Positions 20,506 through 30,067 of a DNA stretch of 64,000 bases are shown piece after piece. The notes under the pieces were generated by a model. That model made no database searches and had not been told where the DNA came from. It saw nothing but the letters and a program-made list of their open reading frames with translations. This DNA comes from Psychrosphaera algicola. GTDB lineage: Bacteria; Pseudomonadota; Gammaproteobacteria; Enterobacterales; Alteromonadaceae. The translations under genes and the position numbers were made by a program. The first letter of the stretch is position 1. Every line of letters begins with the position of its first letter. The stretch covers positions 3,286,001-3,350,000 of the forward strand of contig NZ_JAQOMS010000002.1 in the NCBI RefSeq assembly GCF_028401425.1, in the 5' to 3' direction.

Positions 20506-20823
20506 TTAAGGCGCAATCGAAATTGGCTCACCAGCTTGTTTTGTTGCTGCATCACTAATAAGCGCCCAAAGTTCAGACCCGCCTCGATTATCAATCCACA
20601 GACCATCTTTATATTCAAAGTGATGACCATTAAATTTAGTGGCAACCCATAGCTGTTGCAGTGGTGCTTGTTTATTCACGATAATCTTTGTGCCGTTAGG
20701 GAATATGATTTCAACAATGCCGCCAGCGCTTTCGTAATCGAGATCAAAGTCGACTTCATCAACGGCGTCTTGTAATTTCATTAAAAAATCGTCAGCGAGT
20801 TGATGATATTCAGAGTCATTCAT
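20506..20823 (-). CDS. cyaY: CyaY, bacterial frataxin
   Basis: 105 residues, the usual size. The acidic first helix DDFLMKLQDAVDEVDFDLDYE binds iron, and the sheet contains VNKQAPLQQLWVATKFNGHHFEY. CyaY regulates IscS in Fe-S cluster assembly. Start ATG 20823 has AGGA seven bases upstream; the ATG at 20841 gives an unneeded extension. Divergent from lptM-lysA, the common arrangement in gammaproteobacteria. Confidence 0.95.
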   Translation of the reverse strand: MNDSEYHQLADDFLMKLQDAVDEVDFDLDYESAGGIVEIIFPNGTKIIVNKQAPLQQLWVATKFNGHHFEYKDGLWIDNRGGSELWALISDAATKQAGEPISIAP

Positions 20824-20941
20824 AGTAGATCCTACTTGCATTTGTTGTTGATAGTGAGATTATAGCGGCAACTATAATAGATACCGTAAAAACATGAAAC
20901 GTCCGTTTAATTTTTACCGTAAAATTTTTGCATATTTTATA

Positions 20942-21117
20942 ATGAAGATGTTGTTTACAACGACTTTACTCGTTGCTGTGTCTGGTTGTGGCCTTAAAGG
21001 GCCGTTATATTTACCTGACCAACCAGAAAAAGCTGAAGTAACACAAACAGAAAAACAAAAAGAAGAACAATCGTCAAAACAGTCTGAACCCACACAACAA
21101 AAAAAGATAATAAATAG
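20942..21117 (+). CDS. lptM: LptM/YifL-type small lipoprotein (probable frameshift at 3' end)
   Basis: The segment VSGCGLKGPLYLPDQ is the typical LptM signature: lipobox plus GLKGPLY. LptM helps the LptD/LptE LPS transporter mature at the outer membrane. A Glu/Gln/Lys-rich tail follows. As read, the frame goes on to 21163; one more A in the run near 21100 gives the end KKDNK at 21117, which fits the family better. ATG 20942 or 20948 gives a normal signal peptide; the frame is open back to 20894. Confidence 0.8.
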
Positions 21118-21165
21118 ACTTTGGTGTAAACCACATATTTTGATAATTATTTTGGGAACATAACT

Positions 21166-22416
21166 TTGGATTACTTTAATTTTCGCGACGGTCAATTATT
21201 TGCCGAAGACGTCGCTAGTCAGCACCTCGTTGCTAATTTTGGCACACCTGCCTATGTTTATTCACGTGCGACAATTGAACGCCACTGGAAAGCATTTGAT
21301 AACGCCATTCAAGATCATCCACACCTCATTTGTTATGCTGTAAAAGCAAACTCAAACTTAGCCGTACTTAATGTCATGGCACGATTGGGTTCTGGTTTTG
21401 ACATTGTATCTGGTGGTGAACTCGCCCGTGTGATTGAAGCTGGTGGCAACCCGAACAAGGTTGTTTTCTCTGGTGTTGGTAAAACAGAAGCCGAAATCGA
21501 GTACGCCTTAGAAGCTGAAATTAAATGTTTTAATGTTGAGTCTGAACCTGAATTGCATCGTATTGCCAAAGTTGCAAAGGCACTAAATAAAGTGGCCCCG
21601 GTGTCAATTCGCGTTAACCCAAATGTCGACGCAGGGACTCACCCGTATATTTCAACTGGATTAAAAGAAAACAAGTTTGGCATTAGCGTAGAAAAAGCGC
21701 TATCGATATATCCTTGGGCAAATGACAACAAACATCTAGATGTTCAAGGCATCGATTGCCACATTGGTTCTCAACTTACTGAGATCGAACCATTTTTAGA
21801 TGCTCTTGATATTTTATTAAAACTAATCGACCAACTAGCCGATCTTGGTGTTGATATTAAGCACTTAGATTTAGGGGCGGTTTAGGCGTGACATACGACA
21901 ATGAACAACCTCCGCAGCCAAGTGAATATATTTCAGCATTGATGGCGCGTTTAGAGAATCATAAGCACTTAACTATTTTGTTTGAGCTAAGGTCGTGCGA
22001 TTATGGCCAACGCTGGAATTTTATTGACTAAAGTAGAATTTTTGAAAGAAAACGAAGGCAAACACTTTTGTATTGTAGATGCTGCGATGAACGATCTTAT
22101 TCGACCGGCATTGTATTCTGCGTGGCAAAAAATCGAACCTATTGCGCAATTAGACCGTCCAGTAAATAATTACGATATTGTTGGCCCTATTTGTGAAACA
22201 GGTGACTTTTTGGGGAAAAATCGTGATTTAGCGGTTGCAGAAGGTGATTACCTTGTTATTCGTTCTTCTGGTGCCTACGGTTTTACCATGAGTTCAAATT
22301 ATAACTCTCGAGTTAGAGCGATTGAGTTAATGGTTGATGGTGATCAAACACATGTTATTCGACAACGAGAAACATTGAGTTCATTGTGGGCTGGTGAATC
22401 AGTCTTAGATAAGTAA
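21166..22416 (+). CDS. lysA: Diaminopimelate decarboxylase LysA (two frameshifts)
   Basis: LysA makes L-lysine from meso-diaminopimelate with PLP. The N-terminal barrel shows CYAVKANSNLAVL with the PLP lysine, SGGELARVIEAGG, and HIGSQL; the second domain shows the catalytic ICETGDFL and GAYGFTMSSNYN. Frames change at 21874 (run of G where HLDLGGGLG is expected) and at 21987, where CTAAGG stands in place of CCAGG in the conserved FEPGRA. The start is a TTG at 21166 with GGGA before it. 416 residues when joined. Confidence 0.92.
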
Positions 22417-22431
22417 TTTGGAATATCGAAC

Positions 22432-23262
22432 ATGATGTTAAATTTCACCAAAATGCACGGCTTAGGTAATGACTTTATGGTTGTTGATGGCGTGACACAA
22501 AATGTGTTTTTGTCACCGGATCATATTAAAAAGTTAGCCGATAGAAATTTTGGTATTGGCTTCGACCAATTGTTGTTGGTCGAACCGCCTTATGACCCAG
22601 ACTTAGATTTTCATTATCGAATATTTAACGCTGACGGAACGGAAGTGTCACAGTGTGGAAACGGCGCTCGTTGTTTTGCTCGCTTTGTGCATTTAAAAGG
22701 CTTAACCAATAAAACGGCGATTAAGGTCAGTACAAAATCTGGCAATATGGTGTTGTACCTCGAAAACAACAACCAAGTTACTGTAAACATGGGCCGTCCG
22801 ATATTAGAACCAAAAAAGTGCCATTTACTGCACAGCAACAAGAAAATACTTATTTGCTTCGCAGTAACAACGACACGGTAATGTGTGGTGTCGCCTCTAT
22901 GGGTAACCCGCATTGCGTGGTAATTGTCGATGACGTAGACACCGCTTCGGTTGAAGATCTCGGTGCTCGTTTAGAATGCCATGAACGGTTCCCAGAAAAA
23001 GCCAATATTGGTTTTATGCAGATCCTGTCCCGTGACCACGTTAAATTGCGTGTTTACGAACGAGGTGCCGGTGAAACACTGGCTTGCGGCAGTGGCGCAT
23101 GTGCCGCTGTGGTCGTTGGGCGAATTCAAGATTTACTAAACAGTAAAGTTCAAGTAGATTTACTAAGGTGGCACATTACATATTCGATGGCATGATGAAA
23201 ACTCACCGGTCAAGATGACTGGACCTGCAGAATATGTTTTTGATGGACAATTACATTTATGA
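22432..23262 (+). CDS. dapF: Diaminopimelate epimerase DapF (two frameshifts)
   Basis: DapF interconverts LL- and meso-diaminopimelate. Both catalytic cysteines are present, in SQCGNGARC and in LACGSGACAA. Family segments KMHGLGNDF and MGNPHCV are also seen. The frame changes near 22817 (run of A) and at 23163, where CTAAGG replaces the CCAGG expected for the LPGG motif. The last frame ends with FDGQLHL at 23262. The stop overlaps the next start (ATGA). 275 residues when joined. Confidence 0.93.
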
Positions 23263-23916
23263 GTAAAGCGTTGACACCTAATTTTGACGAGTTGGAATTG
23301 GATGCTGAATTGGTAAAAGAATACCTACAGCAAAATCCCGACTTTTTCTCCAGCATCCTGAGCTAGTGACTCAGTTAAAAATCCCCCATGTAGCAAAGGG
23401 GCGATTTCTCTATTGGAAAAACGTCAAGAGGTACAACGCGATAAAATTACGCTGATGGAAGAAGAATTAACCTCATTAATGGGCCATGCCCGTGCCAATG
23501 AGATTATTTTTAAAGCGATTAGCCAAATCTATATTTCATTGGTTGGTTGCCAATCGATTAGTGATTTAGAACAGGCGGTTAATAAAGTCTGCCAAGAGCA
23601 TTTGTATTTAGTGCAATTTAGGTTGCTGCAACCTGAAGACGAAGCTTACTTGCACCTACAAGCTAAATTAAATTCCAAAGGCACGTATTTAGGTCGCCTT
23701 AAAGCCGACCTAATGGACGTTGTTTTTGATCAACCCGCTGGCTCGGTTGCATTAATAGAAGTTGTGCACGAGTCTGAAGATGACGAGCAAATTTTTGGTA
23801 TCGGAGCGTTTGCAGCAAAGCAACACGACCATTTCCAACCACACATGGATACATTTTTTATCCGTGAACTCGCGCGGCTTCTCAGTCAGCACTTTGTGCA
23901 TTTAGTACGTGAATAA
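23259..23916 (+). CDS. DUF484 (GAF-like) protein (two frameshifts)
   Basis: The usual gene between dapF and xerC. N-terminal EYLQQNPDFF and HPELVTQLKIPH, then a coiled coil (LEKRQEVQRDKITLMEEEL) and a GAF-like domain. Indels lie in the T5 run near 23346 and the G4 run near 23400. The start ATG 23259 overlaps the dapF stop. The protein ends inside the xerC start region. Function unknown, but strongly conserved with xerC. Confidence 0.85.
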
Positions 23917-24840
23917 GATTGAGTTAAACTCAGACACGCTCCCCACAGAGTTGGTTGATCTAACCACTCGATATTTACAATACCTCAAGTTTGAACGCGC
24001 TTATTCTGACCATACCGTCAGCAATTATAGCCATACATTAATAAGTTTAATGACGTTTTCTGCGGAAAAAACCTTGTTCGCTGGCAAGATATTGACGATA
24101 CGTTGTTGAAGCAGTGGATTGGTCAGTTTAAACGAGAAGGATTAAAGGCTAGTTCGATCCAACTTCATTTGTCTGCGGTTCGTGGCTTGTTTAAATATTT
24201 GGTGTCAAAGCGCGAGATTGCAATAAATCCAGCCGACTTGCTGGTTTCTCCTAAACAAGATAGACCGTTACCTAAAAATTTAGAAACCGATGAAGTGCAT
24301 CACTTATTGTCGTTTATTCCGGAATCAGATATTGAATTTCGCGACAAAGCTTATATGGAACTATTTTATTCATCTGGGTTACGTTTAGCTGAATTGACCG
24401 GGTTAGACGTTGTCGATGTTGATGTGCAAGAATGTATGGTTAAAGTCACTGGTAAAGGCAACAAACAACGAATCGTGCCTGTTGGCAGCGTAGCGATTAA
24501 CGCGATTGTTGACTGGATAAAAGTACGACCAAGCTTAAATAAACACAATATCGATGCGCTTTTCATCAGTAAGCTGGGTAACCGTTTAAGCGCGAGACAA
24601 ATTCAACAGCGATTAAAATATTGGGGTCAAAAGCTTGGAATGGCCAATACGGTCCACCCCCATAAATTACGTCATTCCTTTGCTACGCATATTTTAGAAT
24701 CAAGTGCCGATCTGCGTTCAGTGCAAGAATTATTAGGTCACGCAAATTTAAGTACAACACAAATTTATACACATTTGGACTTTCAACATTTAGCCAAAGT
24801 GTATGATCAGGCACATCCAAGAGCAAAAAAGTCTAACTAA
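23909..24840 (+). CDS. xerC: Tyrosine recombinase XerC (one frameshift)
   Basis: XerC, with XerD, resolves chromosome dimers at dif. Catalytic residues are visible: R in SSGLRLAEL, K in GKGNKQR, H-x-x-R in HKLRHSF, H in LGHANLSTT and nucleophile Y in TQIYTHL. The N-terminal SAM-like domain breaks at about 24070 (GAAAAAACC, one A), where VRWQDID is expected. The start is GTG 23909, overlapping DUF484. 309 residues when joined. Distinct from the two island recombinases at 41-45 kb. Confidence 0.93.
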
Positions 24841-25023
24841 ATTAGAAAACTAAGCTGTAAATTTGACTAACCAGCCTATAATTTAGAAATAGCAACCCTC
24901 GTAAGGTGCTCAAGTGATGGCCATAAATAATGGATGAGAGTGTAGATTAACTAGTATTAATGTACCGTTGGCGATTACCGAAATTGTCAATAATATGTCC
25001 GGAACTAAGAGATGTAGGATCAA

Positions 25024-26714
25024 ATGGAACATATTGGGTTAAACAAAATAACAAACTTCAATGAGCTTAATGTATTAGTTATTGATGACAATATATTGGT
25101 TCACGACCTTATAAAACATACCTTCTATGATATGGGTATTGTTAATGTGCGTTGTGCCGAAAATGCGTTTTATGGTTTAAGACTGTGTACCGAAATGCAA
25201 TTTCATATCGTGATCTGTGCGTTTAATGTAAAAAGTGATAAAGATGGATTTCATATTTTAGAAGAAATGAAATTTAAAGGCTTTGTGACGAAACAAACCG
25301 TACTGATATTTTTAAGTTCTGAAACAGACGAAACCTTAGTTAATAGTATCGCTGAATTGCAACCTGATGATTTTTGGGTTAAACCTCTAAACGCAAAAAA
25401 TGTAATGACTCGCTTGAGTTATATTCTGGATGTTAAGCGTAAGTTATTTAATGTTTTTGAATGCATTGATAATGGCGATTTTAGTAAGGCAATTTATTAC
25501 GCTGAACGACATATTAAAAACCCTGAACTAAAAAAATACCACATGAACCTCAGACGCCTAAAAGGTGAATGTTTGTTGTCGTTGATGGAATTTGTGGATG
25601 CGGAAGAATATTACCGTGAGTTACGTCAAAAATATAAAATGTCTTGGGTCTACCTCGGTTTTGTAAATGCGTTGTTAAAGCAAAATAAGATCGATGAAAT
25701 TGATCAGTTGCTTGACTCTATGACTCACAGAGTGGACACCCGATTTGCGACCTACGATCTTTTAGCGCAATACTATGTTGACAATGAAGACTATGTAAAA
25801 GCCTACGATGAAATTAAAAAGCGGCTGAGTTAGCGCCGAGAAACATCGCAAGAAACAAAAAAGTTTGGGATTTAGCACGACTGAATCATGATCAACGTGA
25901 GCAATACCACGCAACGGTTAACATGGCTAAATTTGCTAAAAAGTCAGTTCACGACTCCCTGAGTTACTTCTAAATGTGATCCGTTCAGCCATCGACTTGG
26001 CAACGTCAGTTGATGTGCATGAGTCGCTAGATTTATTGGGGAAAGCCGATAAATACATTCATCAACTCGAAGTCGATTACGAAGATGCGGGGCATTTTAA
26101 AGAGCAACTGATTGTTGCCAGAGCTCGAATATTTAATGCTAGAGAAGAAAAACAAAAAGCGCTTAGGTTAGTTGAAATGCAAGTTTCGCCTAGACCAAAT
26201 ATGTCAGTAGAGGACAATTTGGACAAGGTAAAAGTTTTCCACGAACTAGGTATGCGAGAAGAAGCCCTAGCGTTACTTGAAGCGGTGAAAAAGCAAATTG
26301 CCTGTGATTCATTAGCCGGTGCGGTTACAAATAAATTTGTTGAGCAAGAAGCGGAAGAAAAAGCGGAAATTCATTTTACCCCTAAGCAGTTAAATAGCAT
26401 GGCCGTAGAGTTTTTCAAGCGCAAGAAAATGGCACCAGCGTTAGATTCATTGCATAAAGCACTAAGGCTCACGCCTAGGAATATCAAGGTGGCTTTAAGC
26501 TTGTTAAAGGTTATCCAAGGCAATACATCGCTCTGAAGGGTTGGATTTAGACCAGAAAGAACTTGCTAAAAGTACATTGCAAATGATTGACAGTGGCGAG
26601 CTCGAAGATAAACAAAAATTGCACTATGACGAAATACGAGCGGAGTTAGGGCCAATTGTATGTGTTGATGAAGCCGGTGATGTTGAAGAGGGTGATATCG
26701 TCACACCAATCTAA
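25024..26714 (+). CDS. Degenerate receiver domain fused to TPR repeats (three frameshifts)
   Basis: About 560 residues. Residues 15-135 form a receiver fold (NVLVIDDN, then FLSSET and the conserved Lys in WVKPL). The phosphoacceptor Asp is not there: the expected C-D-x-N is read ICAFNV, with codon GCG. The rest is helical TPR: RLKGECLLSLMEFVDAEEYY, LAQYYVDNEDYVKAYDEI. Frames change near 25830 (A run), 25960 (CCC) and 26520. Known relatives are TPR response regulators of Alteromonadales and Vibrio. Loss of Asp points to a phosphorylation-independent scaffold. Start ATG 25024 with GTAGGA before it. Confidence 0.8.
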
Positions 26715-26763
26715 CTAGGAAAGACCTTAGCGTTACCTTTGATTATCTCTTTAGACGTTAATA

Positions 26764-26793
26764 GTCGCAGTAATTGAGCATCGTTACTGCGAC
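26764..26793. terminator. 10-bp hairpin between convergent genes
   Basis: GTCGCAGTAA and TTACTGCGAC, 10-base loop; it includes the kinase stop codon. No T run, so it is weak evidence for termination. Confidence 0.4.
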
Positions 26794-28009
26794 ATAACTA
26801 TTGGTAAATGCAGTGCCACTTTCGCACCACCGTATACAGACTTAGAAATTGCCATTTGGCCGTCATGTTGCTCTGTCACACGGCGAACGACTGCAAGGCC
26901 AATTTGGTGATGTTCCGGAATAATATCGTCATTCGAAGATGTCTGATCCCATCCTAAACCATCGTCTTCAACAGCCAACAATAACGTTTTATGCTCGACG
27001 CTGGCAGTTATCCATATATTATGTTGGCAGAAACGAAGGGCATTGCTCACTAAGTTCGTTATCGCCCGGGCAAGCAGTTTTATATCCGCATTAATTACTA
27101 TTCCTTCTGCAATGTTTAAATGAATAGTGCGATCTTTGTCTTCAATAAATACTTCGGTTAATGCTTTTACTTCGCGAAGTAATTCGGTGGACGTTATATT
27201 AAGCGGTTGCTCCCGGTATTCATTTTTTGCAAGCCGCAGATAATCATAAATATTCGCTTCAATATCGTTAAGATTATTTTCAATTTGACCTTTCGACTGT
27301 GCAAGGGTTTCTTGTTTGCTCATATGGTTGATAAATTTCAGCCGAGCAAGGGGCGTTTTTATATCATGACAAACGGTTTCCGCCATTTCCGCCTGAAAGC
27401 GATTTAGGTGCTCAATCCGTGTGGTTAAGTTTCTCAGTGACTCCGCAAGAGGTTGTAAATAGGAACGAGAACTTAGGCTAAACTTGGGAACTTCCCAAAC
27501 TTGATCTCATCAAGGGCGCTGTTGCGTAAAATTTCAATGTCGTTGAATAATGACCGACTGAATAGAAATAGAATAAGGAACAGCAAAAAGTAAAATAAGT
27601 AAACAAGGTCTAGAGTAAACTCAGCAGACGCCGGCCAATCTATCCGGTTAATGCAAAGTAACTTATCGCTATTGTCGGTAAGACATAACATTCTTTTGCC
27701 TTGGCTGTCGGTCAATTCAAATAGCGGCTGCTCATTTGTTGGTAATGCGCCGGCCCAGTATTCAGCAGGATATTCAACAAATAAAGCACCGTCACATGAC
27801 GATTTTGACTGCGCATCGCATCGAATCGGCCGATTTTTAGCTGTAAGCTGTTGAACGTTTTGCAACACAAGTGCGGCGTCAATTACTGGCGGTTGATCAC
27901 TTTGGGCTGATTCAAAAATTTGGTCGACACTAAATATCAGCAACAACAAAGTGATAGCTAAAGCGAAATAGAATCGTAATAAAGGGTTATTGACCTTCAA
28001 TGTGATCAT
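26784..28009 (-). CDS. Sensor histidine kinase (one frameshift)
   Basis: Two membrane helices flank a periplasmic domain of about 120 residues; that domain has three or four Cys (RCDAQSKSSC, LCLTD). The HAMP-like linker leads to the H-box CHDIKTPLARLKF, N-box TNLVSNALRF and G-box EDDGLGW. The frame moves near 27480 (CCC run, KFGKFP). ATG 28009 (MITLKV) lies inside the end of the response regulator gene; an upstream GTG at 28033 is possible. About 410 residues. Works with the adjacent regulator; the operon suggests envelope sensing. Confidence 0.88.
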
Positions 28010-28684
28010 CCTTTGACAAGTAATATCCTTCACCCTAGGCGGTAATCACATTCCAGCTCGGGTCGATTAATTGCAGTTTTTACGAAGCCGAGATGCTCTG
28101 CCATCCATTGCGCGGTCGATACCGTCGTATTCACGACCAAGATGGTGCTGAAACAACCATTCGCGACTGACTACGTGTCCAAACTGAGCCAGTAAAGCGG
28201 TTAACAACCTAAATTCAGCAGAGGTTAGATTTAACTTTTCGCCATTTAGGTAACTTGTTTTAGAGTTTGTATCTAGCGTCAGGTTACCCATTTGAAATAA
28301 AGTTTGCTGGGGTTTAACTTGCCTATCCAATTTGAAAAACACATTTATTTTTGCCAGCAATAGTTCGGGGTTTATCGGTTTAACTAAATAGTCCTCAGCC
28401 CCTAACTCATAACCTTTTAATTGGCTTTTTGTGTCAGTCAGGGCTGTCATAAATAAAATAGGGCCGGCAAACTCTGCGCGGACTTCTTGTACAAATTCGA
28501 AGCCATTTTTGCCCGGCAGATTAATGTCGCAAAGTAACATGTCAAATTGTTGCTCGGGCAATTGTTTTAGCGCCGTATGGGCCTGACTAAAGTGAGTCAC
28601 AATAAACCCCTGGTCTTGCAAATAGGCCTTTATCAAACGAGCGAGTTCAAGGTCGTCTTCTAAAATTAAAATATGACGTTTCAT
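27987..28684 (-). CDS. OmpR-family response regulator (frameshift and in-frame TAG near the end)
   Basis: The receiver has EDD, the phosphoacceptor in LLCDINLPG, T in MTALTD and K in VKPI; the winged helix has LNLTSAEFRLLTAL. Close to the C-terminus one A is missing (RKK to RKN, near 28075). After that the expected wing ITAWGEGYYL is read with TAG (28037-28035) in place of the Trp codon, and then goes to a stop at 27987, overlapping the kinase start. The TAG sits where CCTGGG would be read as CCTAGG, so I infer an error. About 232 residues. Confidence 0.85.
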
Positions 28685-29055
28685 TAAAATAAACTCCAGC
28701 TTAGCCGACGTTTTTTTAAAGCTGGGCGCTCTGCACTTAGTAGTTTTATTGTGTGACTGTCGACTTGTTGGCTTGTTTTGGCATCCACTAATTGAATAGT
28801 GGTGTCGCTGTAAAGTTGGATGCTGAGGTGGATGTTTTCTACTGATTTAGCGCATTGGATTTGGTGTTCATGGCCGGATATTTTTAGGCAGGCGGTTTTG
28901 TTATGTCGCCAACTTATTGTCAAATCGACATTACAGATGGGATCGGTTTGATATAAGCAAACTCTGGGCAGTACGTCGAAAGTCGCATCAGCACTAAAAG
29001 ACTTAAGGCTATTGAGGGTAATAAATACACAAAGTAATTTGCCTACGGCATCCAT
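28684..29055 (-). CDS. DUF3019 protein, 123 aa
   Basis: Signal peptide, then a small beta domain with paired cysteines (PRVCLYQTDPICNVDLTISW, KTACLKISGHEHQIQC). I recognise DUF3019 from the context of MipA and a two-component pair in Shewanella and Alteromonas. Its stop overlaps the response regulator start by one base (ATGA type), so they are co-translated. Function unknown; probably a periplasmic partner of the MipA-like protein or the sensor. Confidence 0.75.
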   Translation of the reverse strand: MDAVGKLLCVFITLNSLKSFSADATFDVLPRVCLYQTDPICNVDLTISWRHNKTACLKISGHEHQIQCAKSVENIHLSIQLYSDTTIQLVDAKTSQQVDSHTIKLLSAERPALKKRRLSWSLF

Positions 29056-29870
29056 ATTAATCCCATAAACATAATATCGTGATGTTGTTTAACGATATGA
29101 ATACTGCCGTCAAAATTTGAAGGCATCCACTCTCGGCGCGCATGGAGCAAAATGCGGAGTTCCTCATTGAGCTTCCAACTCGTTTCTAGTTTAAAGGATG
29201 GTAGCCAACTCGCACCGGGCAAAAATTGATAACTACCAGTGGTGTCTGCATGGGTTACACTAAAATAGTAATCGCTGTATTTCTTATCTAAATAACGAAT
29301 GCCCGCGGTCGTCGCGATGGAAAAATGTTCTGTTTGGTATAGCCCTCGTAATTCATTGGAAAACTCATACCCGTTATGAACCGAAGTGATGTCAGTATGC
29401 ATCGCTGATTTGAATTGAAAATGCTCAGAATGCCAAAATACACTGGCACCTGCGAGGTAGCTCGAACGACGAGTTTGTGGTGTTAGTAAATCTTGTAACG
29501 GTGTATTAAAGGGGGCGTTTAGAGGCAGATCGGGGTTTGCCATTATCCCTCTTAATAATGCATCTGATACCGAATCGCCGCGAAACAAGAGTGAATCAAA
29601 ACTCTGTTTGCTGGTTAAATCGAATGACCAATCATTTAATTCGGCAAAGTTATAACCTAAATCTAGGTTCTCAATATAGAAGTTGTTGTGGTAATAAGAC
29701 CAACGAGGCAGCAAGTAAAAATTTTGCTCGCTTCCGTGGGCCATAATCGAAGAATATGAACCATAACCAATCGCAATACTGGCACTTAGTTGTTCCTCAT
29801 CCGCTTTTACACAAAAGCCAAGAGAAATAACCATTGTTAAGCTAATGGCAAAGTGGAGCAACGTTTTCAT
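29043..29870 (-). CDS. MipA/OmpV family outer-membrane protein
   Basis: 275 residues. The signal peptide ends at VKADE. The rest is a beta-barrel with SIAIGYGSYSSIMAHG, LPRWSYYHNNFYIENLDLGYNF and alternating aromatic strands, as in MipA/OmpV. It ends in MFMGLIWMP. First gene of the MipA-DUF3019-regulator-kinase operon; it overlaps DUF3019 by 13 bases. Members of the family are barrels that interact with murein synthases or respond to stress and cations; the specific role here is not visible. Confidence 0.85.
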   Translation of the reverse strand: MKTLLHFAISLTMVISLGFCVKADEEQLSASIAIGYGSYSSIMAHGSEQNFYLLPRWSYYHNNFYIENLDLGYNFAELNDWSFDLTSKQSFDSLLFRGDSVSDALLRGIMANPDLPLNAPFNTPLQDLLTPQTRRSSYLAGASVFWHSEHFQFKSAMHTDITSVHNGYEFSNELRGLYQTEHFSIATTAGIRYLDKKYSDYYFSVTHADTTGSYQFLPGASWLPSFKLETSWKLNEELRILLHARREWMPSNFDGSIHIVKQHHDIMFMGLIWMP

Positions 29871-30067
29871 AAAAAAATGGTACCTAAATAAGTTCTATCA
29901 ATTTTATATCAAATCCAACCCTATAAAAGTATCGCTAATTATTGATCTGTACACTTTTGCACTCTTTTAAAAATAAATTCACGTTATAACCGCTTAACGA
30001 ATGAGCAACTCCAAGGTGCTCATTCCAATAAATATTATAGAAATAGTATATAAATTTCGGAGTTAAT

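Noticed and set aside
21166..22416. lysA as two genuine split proteins
   Set aside because: Missing middle contains the conserved glycine-rich loop and EPGR in other frames; single-base errors restore one enzyme.
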